Shown here in pieces: positions 9,479 to 19,054 of a stretch of 64,000 bases of DNA. Location of the stretch: positions 24,618-88,617 of the forward strand of contig JAGCGO010000068.1 of the NCBI GenBank assembly GCA_017649565.1, written 5' to 3'. A model generated the notes under the pieces. The model was not told the origin of the DNA and made no database searches. It saw nothing but the letters and a program-made list of their open reading frames with translations. How positions within the stretch are numbered: the stretch's first letter is position 1; every line of letters begins with the position of its first letter. Source of the DNA: Fibrobacter sp. GTDB lineage: Bacteria > Fibrobacterota > Fibrobacteria > Fibrobacterales > Fibrobacteraceae. The position numbers were made by a program, and so were the translations under genes.

Positions 9479-11839
9479 ATGGCTGTTACTCTGGAACAAT
9501 TGAAGAAAACAGTCGGTAAGAAGAAAGGCGTTTCGATGGCCTTTGCTTGGCTTGCCGACCTGGAACGCGCCTCGGGCGACCTGGATGGCTCTCTGCGAAG
9601 GGTGAACGCCGGGCTCCAGAGCAATGCGGCCGACCTTCCGGGCATGTTGGTCCGTTCCCGCATCCTTTTCGAAAGGGGCGAGTTCGAGGAATGCATCAAG
9701 GAATGCGAGAAGGCTCTCAAGAACGACCCCTTCTGCCTGTCTGCCCAGAAGCGTATGGGCGACGCCTACGACCAGTTGGGCAACGAGGCCGAGCGCAACA
9801 AGTGCTACCGCCGTGTCCACGACATGGATCCTCTCGACAATTTCTGGAAAGAAGAATACGACGTCGTGCTCGCTACTGCAGCCGCCGTCCAGGATTCCGA
9901 CTTTGTCATGCCCGGGCTTACCGGTGACGCTTCTGCCACGGATGACGGCCTTTCTCTCTTGACCACGGGCGGAAGCGACGGTTCGCTGTTCGTGAAGGAA
10001 AACTCCATCAATCCGGACGAACCGGCTCCCGAGGAATCCTCTGGCATTTTCGAGAAGTCTCTCGATTCCAGCGCCGATTCCGTTTCCTCCATTTTCTCGA
10101 AGTCCGCCGAGGACAAGCCCTCGAAGTCCCCGTTCGAGGATTTCTCTATCGACGAATCGGTTTCCTCTATCGAAGATTCCGATACAGAAACTTCCGCTTC
10201 GCCGTTTGGTGCTTCGAAGGACCAGTCGGGCGAGGACGATCCGTTTGCAGCCCTTTCTTCTCTGCTGCCCAGCGATGACGGTGTGGATTCCTCCGCGATG
10301 GATAGCCTGCAGGAATCCCTCGACGCCGCCATGGCCGACATTGATTCTGGCGATGCAGACAACCTGGATGAGTTCTCCGAAGATGACAATATTTCCGGCG
10401 GTGACGTTTCCAATGTCTTTGCCAGCATGTTTGGCGACGATTCCATGGAATCGGAAGACGAGTCCACGGAAAGCTCCCCGTTCAACCATCTGAACATTCC
10501 GAATGAAGTTTCTCCGGACGATTTTAATGCGAAGGAAGTCAAGTCCGAGGACTTGTCCCTGACGAACGACGAGAACTTGTTCGGTCTCATGGAAAAGATT
10601 GACGTTCACTCCGAGGCCCCTGCCGCCGAAGAAAATGTCGCTCCTGTGGAAAGTGCTCCTGCTGCTGCGGCCGACGACAAACCGCAGAGCGTGGACAGCG
10701 CCTTCGCAAGCATCTTTGGCGAAGACGAACTGCCCGAAGAGAATCCGCAGAATACTGCAAAGGTGGAATCTTTTGAAACTCCCGCTGTGGAGCCTGTCGC
10801 TGAACCGGAAGCCCCGGCCGAGGAACAAGTCGAAGAAGATCCGCTCGCTGACCTTCAGGAAATTACGCCCGTGGAACCGCCTCCCGCAGCTCCTGCACCG
10901 GCAAGGCCTGCATCGGAAGATGGACCGCAGAGCCTGGACAGCGCTTTTGCAAGCATCTTCGGCGAAGACGAATTGCCCGAAGAGCATCCGCAGGGTTCTG
11001 CTGCGACGACTGCCGAGGAACCCGCCGAGTCGACGCTCTCCTTTGGTAGCGAAGCCGTCGGTTCGTTGAACTCGATCTTCGGTGACGACGATACCCTGGA
11101 AGAGACCGCCGGAACGGAAGATGAAATTTCCGCTGTCTTTAATGACAGTCCCGAAACCCCTGTCGTGACTCCGGACGAACCGGTCGTCAGCGAACAGGAA
11201 CCTGCTCTGGGATCGCTTTCTGAACAGGTGGCCAAGGCCGAGGACGAACTGGAACTGCCTCCTTCCTTCGCTGCTTCAGAACAAACTTCCGGAGAGAATG
11301 AATCTATTGAAAAGGAAGTGGGCAGTGCGCTCAGTTCCATCTTGGGCGACGACGAACTCGACTTGCCTGAACCGGCTCCCGCCAAGGAAGAAGCCCCCAC
11401 GCCGGAATCTACAAGCGCGGCCATCGAGGAACGCGTGATTCCTTCCAGTGCGGATACTTCGCTTGAAGCCGAAGTGAACGGCGCCTTCAAGGGCCTGTTC
11501 TTCACGGACGACGATTCCCTTTCGGAATCGGCGGAAAACGGCGAGCCTTCCAACAAGGGTATTGATTTCCTCATGTCCGGCGATTCCGACGACGAGGTCT
11601 CTGTTGGCCTCATCAAGGATCCTTCCAAGCCGCTTGACCGTGGCGCGGCCGACATCGACGAGAGCCTGAATACGAAGACCCTGGCCGAGATCTATTTTGA
11701 ACAAGGTCTCTATGGCAAGGCTTTGGATATCTATCAGGATCTCTGCCTGAAGGAACCCAGCAATGCGGAATACCGCAGCCGCCTTGAAGAAATAGAAAAG
11801 ATCTATCGCGAAAAGTTCGGAGGCAATGTCAATGGCTGA
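9479..11839 (+). CDS. Acidic TPR protein with repeated FGEDE-type short motifs
   Basis: 786 aa. TPR-like helices occupy about residues 1-130 and again the last 60 (TLAEIYFEQGLYGKALDIYQ). Between them is a long Ser/Glu/Asp/Pro-rich region, probably disordered. It carries two near-identical blocks (SAFASIFGEDELPEE, coding around 10696-10741 and 10936-10981) and several weaker ones (NVFASMFGDDS, SLNSIFGDDD, SALSSILGDDE, GAFKGLFFTDDD). No signal peptide, so probably cytoplasmic. The end overlaps the pilT start region, and an assembly or docking role next to a type IV pilus ATPase is possible. Function not recognised. Confidence 0.7.
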   Translation: MAVTLEQLKKTVGKKKGVSMAFAWLADLERASGDLDGSLRRVNAGLQSNAADLPGMLVRSRILFERGEFEECIKECEKALKNDPFCLSAQKRMGDAYDQLGNEAERNKCYRRVHDMDPLDNFWKEEYDVVLATAAAVQDSDFVMPGLTGDASATDDGLSLLTTGGSDGSLFVKENSINPDEPAPEESSGIFEKSLDSSADSVSSIFSKSAEDKPSKSPFEDFSIDESVSSIEDSDTETSASPFGASKDQSGEDDPFAALSSLLPSDDGVDSSAMDSLQESLDAAMADIDSGDADNLDEFSEDDNISGGDVSNVFASMFGDDSMESEDESTESSPFNHLNIPNEVSPDDFNAKEVKSEDLSLTNDENLFGLMEKIDVHSEAPAAEENVAPVESAPAAAADDKPQSVDSAFASIFGEDELPEENPQNTAKVESFETPAVEPVAEPEAPAEEQVEEDPLADLQEITPVEPPPAAPAPARPASEDGPQSLDSAFASIFGEDELPEEHPQGSAATTAEEPAESTLSFGSEAVGSLNSIFGDDDTLEETAGTEDEISAVFNDSPETPVVTPDEPVVSEQEPALGSLSEQVAKAEDELELPPSFAASEQTSGENESIEKEVGSALSSILGDDELDLPEPAPAKEEAPTPESTSAAIEERVIPSSADTSLEAEVNGAFKGLFFTDDDSLSESAENGEPSNKGIDFLMSGDSDDEVSVGLIKDPSKPLDRGAADIDESLNTKTLAEIYFEQGLYGKALDIYQDLCLKEPSNAEYRSRLEEIEKIYREKFGGNVNG

Positions 11840-12953
11840 ACAGCAGGATCGTCGTGTAGAGCTCCGCATCGAACACCTTCTCCGAGAGATGGTGAACCGT
11901 AAGGCTTCGGACCTTCATATCCGTGTCGGCGCATCTCCGACATTCCGCATTAACGGCCTATTGCAGCGTCCGTTCGACATCAAGGTCGATGGCGTTATGA
12001 TGGACTCCTTCCTGGACGACATCATGAACCGCGACCAGAAAGTGCGTTTTGAACAAAATAAGGAATGCGACTTCGCCGTGGGCGCCCGTGAACTCGGACG
12101 TTTCCGTGTGAACGTGTTCCGCCAGCGCGGTTCTATCGCTATCGTGATCCGTCACATCAAGGCGAAGATCCCGCTCTTTGAAGACCTTCATTTGCCCGAA
12201 GTCATTCGCGACATGGCGCTTACCAAGCGCGGCCTTGTCCTTGTGACTGGTACGACGGGCTCGGGTAAGTCGACAACGCTTGCGTCCATGATTGACCATA
12301 TCAGCAATCATGAGTCCGTCAACATCATTACTGTCGAAGACCCTATCGAATATCTTTACAAGGACAACAAGGCGATTATCTCGCAGCGCGAAATCGGCGT
12401 GGATACATTGTCCTACGGTAACGCCCTGCGTGCAGCGCTGCGTCAGGACCCTGACGTATTGCTGATTGGCGAAATCCGTGACCTCGAGACGATGCAGATC
12501 GCTTTGACCGCTGCCGATACGGGCCACATGGTGTTTGCGACCATCCATACGACGAACGCGACGGAAACGATTCACCGTGTGCTTTCGATGTACCCGCCTC
12601 ACCAGCACGACGAAATCCGCCTGTTGCTCGCTGAAGTGCTTGCCGGTATTATTTCTTTGCGCCTGTTGCCGACCAAGGACGGGAACGGTCGTGTCCCTGC
12701 TGCCGAAATCCTCGTGAATACAGGTGCCATCAAGGAATATATCCAGGATAAGGACAAGATTGACCTTGTGGAGCAGGCCATTGCCGAAGGGCACATGCAG
12801 TACCGTAGCCAGACCTTTGACCAGGCCCTGCTTGAACTGTACAAGGAAGAAAAGATTTCGCTTGAAACGGCCATGCGCGCCGCCACGAACCCGGATGACT
12901 TCGACCTCAAGATTCGCGGTATTTCCGGTACGTCCGAGCGCAGCTGGATGTAG
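11832..12953 (+). CDS. pilT: Type IV pilus retraction ATPase PilT
   Basis: Hexameric ATPase that drives pilus retraction and twitching. Visible: N-terminal ASDLHIRVGASPTFRINGLL, Walker A GTTGSGKSTT, the Asp box TVEDPIEY, Walker B LLIGEIRDLETM and the His box TGHMVFATIHT. I use ATG 11832 because GGAGG at 11819-11823 is 8 nt upstream; the ATG at 11826 is only 2 nt from it. It overlaps the TPR gene by 8 bp. C-terminal stretch KEYIQDKDKIDLVEQAI corresponds to the AIRNLIRE region of PilT but is diverged. Confidence 0.93.
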   Translation: MAEQQDRRVELRIEHLLREMVNRKASDLHIRVGASPTFRINGLLQRPFDIKVDGVMMDSFLDDIMNRDQKVRFEQNKECDFAVGARELGRFRVNVFRQRGSIAIVIRHIKAKIPLFEDLHLPEVIRDMALTKRGLVLVTGTTGSGKSTTLASMIDHISNHESVNIITVEDPIEYLYKDNKAIISQREIGVDTLSYGNALRAALRQDPDVLLIGEIRDLETMQIALTAADTGHMVFATIHTTNATETIHRVLSMYPPHQHDEIRLLLAEVLAGIISLRLLPTKDGNGRVPAAEILVNTGAIKEYIQDKDKIDLVEQAIAEGHMQYRSQTFDQALLELYKEEKISLETAMRAATNPDDFDLKIRGISGTSERSWM

Positions 12954-12969
12954 TACATACATTTCTGAA

Positions 12970-14490
12970 ATGCAAAAGTCTCTCCGTCATATTCTCTCGT
13001 TTTTACTGTTGGGAGCCGTATCCTCTATGGCCGCGTCTCCGGTAATTGGCCCGGAACACTCCAGGAACCTGAAACTTCTCGAGTCGTCCCCGATGCTGTT
13101 CGAGCTGCACCGCCAGACAACTGGCGACAACTTGCAGTATTTTGCCTATCCCCGCCGCGATACGAACTTCATCAAGCACTTTAGGGAAACCGAAGGGACG
13201 GCGCTGCTTTATGTGGACCGCATCCCCGAAGATACATCTGCGGCATCATCTCGTCCGTCGTCCTACGGCCTTGCCGCATCGGTCGTGGGCGGATTGGACT
13301 ACCGTGGGGGCAAGGCACTTGGGGACACCATCTGGCCTGCTGCCGACGGAGGAATTTATCTGCGCGGCTTTATCGACTCGGTGGATTTCGTCTTGGATGC
13401 TCGCATTTACGACGAGGGACATTCTGCGGATACGGCGCGTTCGTTCGACCGCGAATTCCTGGAAGTTCAGAAGGGCGAGAACAATTCCGGCGTCGAGTAC
13501 GTGAGCTACGCCCGTTACCGTGCGCATTTTGCCGTCAACTACGACTGGCTCCGCATAGATCTTGCGCGCGACGTGATGCATTGGGGACCTGGTTACTACA
13601 ACAACCTCACGCTGAACCAGTTTGCGCTCCCTTACAACATGCTCGCTATGGACATGTTCATCGGCCCCTTGCACGTGCTTACGTTCTATGGAGATTTGAG
13701 AATTTATAACAACAGCATGAGCATCAAGAACAAGGACGAGTTGCGCAACCTTTTCGGCCACCGCTACGAGCTGGCTGTCGGCAACGCGACTATCGGTATC
13801 AGCGAACTCCAGGTGCTTTACGACAATATGAAGCCGTGGCTGTTCGTGCCTTGCGTGCCTCTGTTCATGGAAAAGGGCAACTACAGCGAACGTTCCAACA
13901 ACGGGGCGCTTGCGATGGATTTCAACTACCGCTTGTTCAACTGGATGCGTCTGTACACGGAATTCTTCATGGACGACATGGAAAGCCCGGTGAGCTTGAT
14001 CAAGAACGACAACATCGAGGCCAAGTGGGCGTGGATGGCCGGTATGCAGGCGGCGCATGATTTCAAGGTGAAGGGAAAACTGCTCGAGGCGGGCACCATT
14101 GCCGAATACGCGCGGATTGAACCTTATGTCTATTCGCATTTCATCAAGAATACGGCCCAGTTGGCACATCTGGGATATCCTCTCGGCAACCAGAACGGCC
14201 CGAACAGCATGGTCGTAGATTGGACGGTTTACGGGCGCTATGACGGCAGGTTCTTCGCGTCGGTGCGCAATTCCTGGTTCTGGAAGGGAACGGATTACGG
14301 CAGTGCCGTCAACGACACGACGCCGAAATCGAACCACATGAATATTCCGAAGAAGTTCCTGGACGGAGCCAAGATGGAGTATTCCATAACTCCGTCGCTG
14401 GGTTACGAGGGAAACTACGTTTCGTTCCTGGGCGAAATCACGTTGATAAACGACGAGAAAGTTTATCTCCGTGCCGGGTTTAAGTTTTAG
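12970..14490 (+). CDS. Putative outer-membrane beta-barrel protein (Wzi/capsule-assembly-like)
   Basis: 506 aa from ATG 12970. The first 22 residues form a signal peptide (LLLGAVSSMAAS). The mature part is rich in alternating aromatic/polar strands and contains DVMHWGPGYYNNLTLNQFA and MDMFIGPLHVLTFYGDL, resembling Wzi/CapD-type capsule assembly barrels. It ends in a strand terminating with Phe (LRAGFKF), typical for BAM-inserted barrels. No enzymatic motif. It lies between pilT and the U32 gene with short gaps. Confidence 0.6.
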   Translation: MQKSLRHILSFLLLGAVSSMAASPVIGPEHSRNLKLLESSPMLFELHRQTTGDNLQYFAYPRRDTNFIKHFRETEGTALLYVDRIPEDTSAASSRPSSYGLAASVVGGLDYRGGKALGDTIWPAADGGIYLRGFIDSVDFVLDARIYDEGHSADTARSFDREFLEVQKGENNSGVEYVSYARYRAHFAVNYDWLRIDLARDVMHWGPGYYNNLTLNQFALPYNMLAMDMFIGPLHVLTFYGDLRIYNNSMSIKNKDELRNLFGHRYELAVGNATIGISELQVLYDNMKPWLFVPCVPLFMEKGNYSERSNNGALAMDFNYRLFNWMRLYTEFFMDDMESPVSLIKNDNIEAKWAWMAGMQAAHDFKVKGKLLEAGTIAEYARIEPYVYSHFIKNTAQLAHLGYPLGNQNGPNSMVVDWTVYGRYDGRFFASVRNSWFWKGTDYGSAVNDTTPKSNHMNIPKKFLDGAKMEYSITPSLGYEGNYVSFLGEITLINDEKVYLRAGFKF

Positions 14491-14498
14491 GGGCTACG

Positions 14499-15812
14499 AT
14501 GACAGTTAAGAAACCGGAACTCTTGGCGCCGGCGGGCGACCTCGTCCGTATGCGCTATGCTTATGCTTATGGTGCCGACGCCGTGTACGCCGGCCAGCCC
14601 GCCTTTTCGCTGCGTGCGCGCGAAAACGGCTTCAGGAACCTGGATGACCTTGCAGAAGGCATTGCCTATGCTCACAGCCTGGGGAAAAAGTTCTACCTGA
14701 CAAGTAACGTCATCCCGAGGAACGTGAAGGTCGAGGCCTTCCAGAAGGCGCTCCTTTCTGCTCTTGAACTCAAGCCCGACGCTTTGATTGTCGCGGATCC
14801 TGGCTTTGTCGGTTGGCTCCGCAAGGTTTCCCCGCAAACGGAAATCCACCTTTCCGTGCAGGCGAATACGACCAACTACCTTGCGGCTTCGTTCTGGAAA
14901 GATTTGGGCGTGCGCAGAATTATCCTGAGTCGTGAACTTCGTTTGTCTGAGATTTTAGAGATAAAGGAACGTGTTCCTGACCTTGAACTGGAGGTGTTCG
15001 TCCACGGTGCCGTTTGTATGGCGATGTCGGGACGTTGTATGCTTTCTAACTGGGTCGCGCATAGGGATGCCAACCAGGGGGCGTGCAACAATTCCTGCCG
15101 GATGCCGTACAGACTCTACGCGAACCCGGAACCGCAGTGTGACGAATATCACACTCACGAAGGTAACTTCTCCCTACAGAGGACGGACAAACCCGAGCTC
15201 GATCCCATTGCGCTGGACGAGGACACCTGGGGGACGTACTTTATGAGTAGTCGCGACCTTTGCGCCCTGGACGTCGTCCCGGAGCTTGTCGCGGGCGGGC
15301 TGGATTCCTTCAAGATCGAGGGCCGCACCCGTTCGGTGTACTACTTGAGCCAGGTCGTGCGCGCCTACAGAATGGCGATTGACTCCGTGGCGGCGGGGGA
15401 GGGAGTTCCCGATGAAAGCCGCCGTGCCATCGATTTCGTGGATGGTCGCGGGTTCATGCCGGGATTCCTGCGAGGTCCGCTCCCGCAGAATTATGAGGCT
15501 TCGCATGTGGACGCTGCCGGCGGTTGCGTGGCGGCGCAGGTGACCGAGTTTGACTCGGGTACAGGAGCCTTGAAGGTGAACGTGAAGAATCCCTTCTCGG
15601 TCGACGATCCGCTGGAACTGATGACCCCGGAAGGCATGGCCCCCATCGAGGTCTCTGCACTGATCGATTTCCGAGGACAGGCTGCCGACAGGCTGAATCC
15701 CGGCACGGAAGGCCGTGTTTTCCTGCAAAATGATGTGCAAAATATCGCAAAAAAGGCGAATTTTGCCTTTGTCGTGAAGAGGAATCTTTTTTCGCCACGC
15801 GACAAAACATAA
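14499..15812 (+). CDS. Peptidase U32 family protein (RNA hydroxylation type)
   Basis: 437 aa. Starts PELLAPAGDLVRMRYAYAYG and has the U32 signature EVFVHGAVCMAMSGRC followed by MLSNW and a Cys-rich NQGACNNSCRMPY. Characterised members (TrhP/YegQ, RlhA) take part in tRNA or 23S rRNA hydroxylation, with Fe-S binding through these cysteines; older names call them collagenases. Full length for a TrhP-like protein. Which RNA is modified cannot be told here. Confidence 0.88.
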   Translation: MTVKKPELLAPAGDLVRMRYAYAYGADAVYAGQPAFSLRARENGFRNLDDLAEGIAYAHSLGKKFYLTSNVIPRNVKVEAFQKALLSALELKPDALIVADPGFVGWLRKVSPQTEIHLSVQANTTNYLAASFWKDLGVRRIILSRELRLSEILEIKERVPDLELEVFVHGAVCMAMSGRCMLSNWVAHRDANQGACNNSCRMPYRLYANPEPQCDEYHTHEGNFSLQRTDKPELDPIALDEDTWGTYFMSSRDLCALDVVPELVAGGLDSFKIEGRTRSVYYLSQVVRAYRMAIDSVAAGEGVPDESRRAIDFVDGRGFMPGFLRGPLPQNYEASHVDAAGGCVAAQVTEFDSGTGALKVNVKNPFSVDDPLELMTPEGMAPIEVSALIDFRGQAADRLNPGTEGRVFLQNDVQNIAKKANFAFVVKRNLFSPRDKT

Positions 15813-15821
15813 ATTTGGCGT

Positions 15822-16262
15822 ATGGCTATTGATGAAACGACGAGAAAGCGCAACGCGCTGGAACTTTATCAGATCGATGAGGATTCCATCGTTCCGTTTT
15901 TCAAGTCGCACAAAGCCGAGCTGCGTAAGTTTATCCAGGAACATTCCGAGTCGAAATTATCCCTTCTCGAACTCCTGAAGCAGTTTATCCGCATTTACCG
16001 ATTGCCGTTCAACATGCAACGCTACATGTCGGTGCAGAGCACGTTTATCCGCGAGACCCTGCAGGAGCGCGTGCAGAACAGGCAGGATGCCGTGAGCCAC
16101 TGGATCCAGGAACACGCCGGACGTCATCGCGACAGGATGATTCAGCTGCAGTGCCTTTTCCTGGACCGCGTCAAGGAACACCTGCTCCCGGCAATTCAGG
16201 CGATGCTCGACGACAAATCTGACGATCCCGCTGAAGAGGAACGCACGGTTTACCGTCCGTAA
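15822..16262 (+). CDS. Hypothetical protein, helical, 146 aa
   Basis: Not recognised. Mostly charged, predicted helical protein without signal peptide or membrane segment; a Leu-rich stretch SKLSLLELLKQFIRIYRL is in the middle. It follows the U32 gene by 9 bp and probably belongs to the same transcript. The stop is followed by CGTTGA-TAG-TCAACG (about 16272-16286), a small inverted repeat before an AT-rich gap. Confidence 0.6.
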   Translation: MAIDETTRKRNALELYQIDEDSIVPFFKSHKAELRKFIQEHSESKLSLLELLKQFIRIYRLPFNMQRYMSVQSTFIRETLQERVQNRQDAVSHWIQEHAGRHRDRMIQLQCLFLDRVKEHLLPAIQAMLDDKSDDPAEEERTVYRP

Positions 16263-16650
16263 ATTGGAAGTCGTTGATAGTCAACGTCTTTCGCTCAAAA
16301 AATTATCTTGTTTGCAACAAAAATGGCGTTTTTGACGCGTAGAGGCCATTTCCTTTGTTTGTAATGGTGTTCTTTTGTGCAGATTTTTTTTATAAAATTA
16401 CTTATAAAAAAATGTCAAGGGATGGATATAAATTTTTCTGTTGATAGAATGTGAAATCTAAGGGATGTTTTTTTGATTGGTAGGTTATTAACTCGGTCAA
16501 TGATGGTAGCTGAGTGGGTATGAAAAAAAAATTGCCCTTTTTACGCAATTTTTTTGGTTTTTGAAAAAATGCCGGATACGCCTCTCGCAAAGCGAAAGGC
16601 TTTATTTAATTTTTTTTTAAGATTTTTGATCCCCTCGTTTTGGAATAACT
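16263..16650. other. 388-bp AT-rich gap upstream of the DnaA-like gene
   Basis: No supported gene. Strongly AT-rich with many A- or T-runs (for example around 16385-16410 and 16600-16625). A perfect TTATNCACA DnaA box was not found on either strand. CTCGCAAAGCGAAAGGCTTT at 16583-16602 is partly palindromic. It could hold the promoter of the downstream gene; an origin is conceivable but unsupported. A 62-codon minus-strand frame at 16402-16590 looks like low-complexity noise. Confidence 0.4.
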
Positions 16651-18093
16651 GTGGAAAATACTATTTCTTTATTGGATTTATCGTCGTCGCCTTGGCTTCG
16701 TGTCCTTGAGTACGTTCGTTCGAAGTGCAATGAGTTTGGTTTGGCTTTTTTGGATGCGGTCGGCTTTGAAGGAATCCAGGACGGATATGCACAGCTGACT
16801 GTGCCCGACACGTTCCGCGCGACATGGCTGGAGAGCCATTATGGCGACCTGTTCCGCAAGGCGTTCAGTGCCGTACTCGGTTCCGAGTTCGTGGACTACA
16901 CGATCCGCCTTTTGGCCCCCTCCGCGGCCGTTCCCGAGATGAAGTTGCCCGCCCCGGCCTTGACGCGCCCCGTCGTGAAGCCCAAGGCGAAGCCCGCGGT
17001 GGTGAACGATCTCAGGCTGTATTCCCGCTTCACCTTCGAAAATTTTGTCGAGGGAAACTGCAATTCTACGGCTTTGCGCGCTTGCAAGACGGTTTCGGAA
17101 AATCCGGGCGACGCGTCGCTCAACCCGCTGTTTATCTACGGCGCTTCGGGACTTGGCAAGACGCATCTGTTGCAGTCCATTGCTGCAGACCTGGTTGCCA
17201 AAAGGTCGGAAATGCGCGTCACGTATTGCCATGCCGCCGATTTCCTCCGCGACTATACGGCGATATACAAGAACCATGCCGATTCCCGACAGCTGCAGGA
17301 AAAGTTTGAACAACGTTACGTGCGCTGCGATTGCCTCCTGATCGACGACATCCAGTGGATTGAACAGGGCGAGAAGACTCTCGAGAAACTGTTCTCGTTG
17401 GTGGCGTACCTGCGTTCGCATGGCAAGCAGGTGGTCATCTCGTGCGACCGCCACCCTTCTAGTTTCTGTGCTGGCGAGGCGTCTTCGCCGAACCGCAAGT
17501 CCGCCATTCCGCATATCTCCAGGACTTTCCTTTCCCAACTGGAATCCTGCGTGGCGGTGGGCCTCGACGAACCGGACATGACGACCCGCCTGAACCTCAT
17601 CGAGAAAAAGTCCGTGCACGTGCCGTTCGTGGACCGTGACCGTGAAGAGATTTGCAGGTTTCTCTCTGTGCCGCCCCGCAGCAATGTGCGCGACATCGAA
17701 GGCCTTATCAACTGGCTTTACGCCATGCATACCCTGAACGGCGTGGAACTGGATTTTGCCTGTGTCAAGCGCCTGATGGGAGGAAACAAGAATGGCGGTG
17801 CTGCCGCTGCTCTCACTGTCCGCAGCATTGCCGATACGGTCGCATTCCAGTTCAACGTGGACTTTTTGGCGCTAGCCTCGAAGCGCCAGGATGCCGCGGC
17901 CTCTGTCCCGCGCAAGGTAGCCATGATGCTTTGCCGCGAGTACACGTCGGAATCGCTTGTTTGTATCGGGGAAACGTTTAATCGCGACTATGCCACTGTA
18001 ATTGCCGCCCTGAAATCCCTAAAAGTGCAGATGGAAAAGGACGATAGCCTAAGGAGGCGCGTCGAAGACATCCGCTACATGTTGGAAGCGTGA
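16651..18093 (+). CDS. Divergent DnaA-like AAA+ protein
   Basis: 480 aa with the four-domain DnaA layout: N-terminal domain about 1-95, Ala/Pro/Lys-rich linker, AAA+ domain from about 125 with YSRFTFENFVEG, Walker A GASGLGKTHLL and Walker B LLIDDIQ, and a C-terminal helix-turn-helix region. Two signatures are altered. The DnaA-box-reading motif RDHTTV is RDYATV, and the box VII position S-R-F (arginine finger) aligns to S-Q-L in FLSQLES. The Pro-Arg before the HTH (VPRKVAMMLCREYT) is kept. It may be the genome's initiator with unusual boxes or a paralogue. Start is GTG 16651. Confidence 0.8.
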   Translation: MENTISLLDLSSSPWLRVLEYVRSKCNEFGLAFLDAVGFEGIQDGYAQLTVPDTFRATWLESHYGDLFRKAFSAVLGSEFVDYTIRLLAPSAAVPEMKLPAPALTRPVVKPKAKPAVVNDLRLYSRFTFENFVEGNCNSTALRACKTVSENPGDASLNPLFIYGASGLGKTHLLQSIAADLVAKRSEMRVTYCHAADFLRDYTAIYKNHADSRQLQEKFEQRYVRCDCLLIDDIQWIEQGEKTLEKLFSLVAYLRSHGKQVVISCDRHPSSFCAGEASSPNRKSAIPHISRTFLSQLESCVAVGLDEPDMTTRLNLIEKKSVHVPFVDRDREEICRFLSVPPRSNVRDIEGLINWLYAMHTLNGVELDFACVKRLMGGNKNGGAAAALTVRSIADTVAFQFNVDFLALASKRQDAAASVPRKVAMMLCREYTSESLVCIGETFNRDYATVIAALKSLKVQMEKDDSLRRRVEDIRYMLEA

Positions 18094-18968
18094 TGAAGGC
18101 ACTTATTACGGGAGGCGCAGGCGTCGTAGGGAAGGCGCTTTGCAGGGAACTGGAGACGCGTGGTGTGTGTGTGCGCGTCCTGGCACTCCCTGGCGATACA
18201 TTGGCTAGTTCGCGTATCCCTTCGGGCGTGGAATTGGTTTACGGCGACGTGACTGATTTCGAGTCCATCCGCGCCGCGTTCGACGGTGTCGACGTGGTGT
18301 TCCACTTGGCCGCGGCCCTTCTTTCTACGGTTCCCGGCGAATTCGAGCGGGTCAATGCGCAGGGGACGCGTAATGTCGTCTCGGCATGCCAGGATGCTGG
18401 TGTCCGGCGCCTGCTCTATGTTTCCAGCATCTCCGTCACTTATCCCATACTCACGCCTTATGGCGAAAGCAAGCTTGCCGGCGAAGATGCCGTGAAGGGT
18501 TCCGGGCTTGACTGGACCGTTGTCCGCCCGACGCTGGTGATTGGAGATGGCGGGGGAGTGGAATTCAACATGTACGCGCGGTACGTATCGCGCTTCCCGC
18601 TGTATTTCCTGCCGGGAGGTGGGCTCGCGCGTAAACGTCCGGTCCGTAGCGTCGACCTGGTTCAGGGTATTGCTGTTGCGGGACTGAGCGAGTCTGCCAT
18701 CGGTAAAACGTATGCCCTGGCCGGTCCCACGGTCATGACTATGGCGCAGATTGCGAAGTCCGTACTGGATGCTCGCGGGCTTAAGCGCCTGATGATTCCG
18801 CTGCCCTGGTCTATCTGCCGCCGCCTGGCTGTTTTGAAGGCGTGGATCGGTGGCCGGAAGGTTTCTGCCGAACAGGCCCTGGCCGGATTCCTCTACGATG
18901 CCGCACCCTCTATCGAAAGTGCCGAAAAAGACCTCGGATATCACCCAAAATCGCCTTTTGAGCCCTAA
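18093..18968 (+). CDS. NAD(P)-dependent epimerase/dehydratase-like SDR
   Basis: 291 aa extended short-chain dehydrogenase/reductase. Rossmann motif GGAGVVGKALC is at the N-terminus, then VYGDVTDFESI, FHLAAALLST, and the catalytic YGESK with a preceding SSIS. The ATG at 18093 shares its A with the stop of the DnaA-like gene (TGATG), so translation is coupled; a GTG at 18090 is an alternative. Substrate unknown; the C-terminal half resembles the 3-beta-hydroxysteroid dehydrogenase/NDUFA9-like group. Confidence 0.82.
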   Translation: MKALITGGAGVVGKALCRELETRGVCVRVLALPGDTLASSRIPSGVELVYGDVTDFESIRAAFDGVDVVFHLAAALLSTVPGEFERVNAQGTRNVVSACQDAGVRRLLYVSSISVTYPILTPYGESKLAGEDAVKGSGLDWTVVRPTLVIGDGGGVEFNMYARYVSRFPLYFLPGGGLARKRPVRSVDLVQGIAVAGLSESAIGKTYALAGPTVMTMAQIAKSVLDARGLKRLMIPLPWSICRRLAVLKAWIGGRKVSAEQALAGFLYDAAPSIESAEKDLGYHPKSPFEP

Positions 18969-18979
18969 AACGGCACTTT

Positions 18980-19003
18980 TCACGAAAAAAATTTTTTTCG
19001 TGA
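18980..19003. terminator. 24-bp perfect palindrome behind the SDR gene, likely terminator
   Basis: TCACG-A7-T7-CGTGA, a perfect inverted repeat 11 bases after the stop of the SDR gene, followed by GTCGTTTTT. As RNA it would form a long A-U rich hairpin before a U-run; on both strands it could also act as an operator for the lipoprotein gene that starts at 19055. Confidence 0.5.
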
Positions 19004-19054
19004 GTCGTTTTTGTGTATATTCTTAGTGTAGAATTATAACACAGGCATTGTACT

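Noticed and set aside
16402..16590. 62-codon minus-strand frame in the AT-rich gap
   Set aside because: Lys/Phe-rich low-complexity sequence from A- and T-runs; no plausible ribosome site.
16263..16650. Chromosomal origin upstream of the DnaA-like gene
   Set aside because: AT-rich, but no perfect DnaA box, no dnaN nearby, and the DnaA-like protein itself is divergent. Kept only as an open question.
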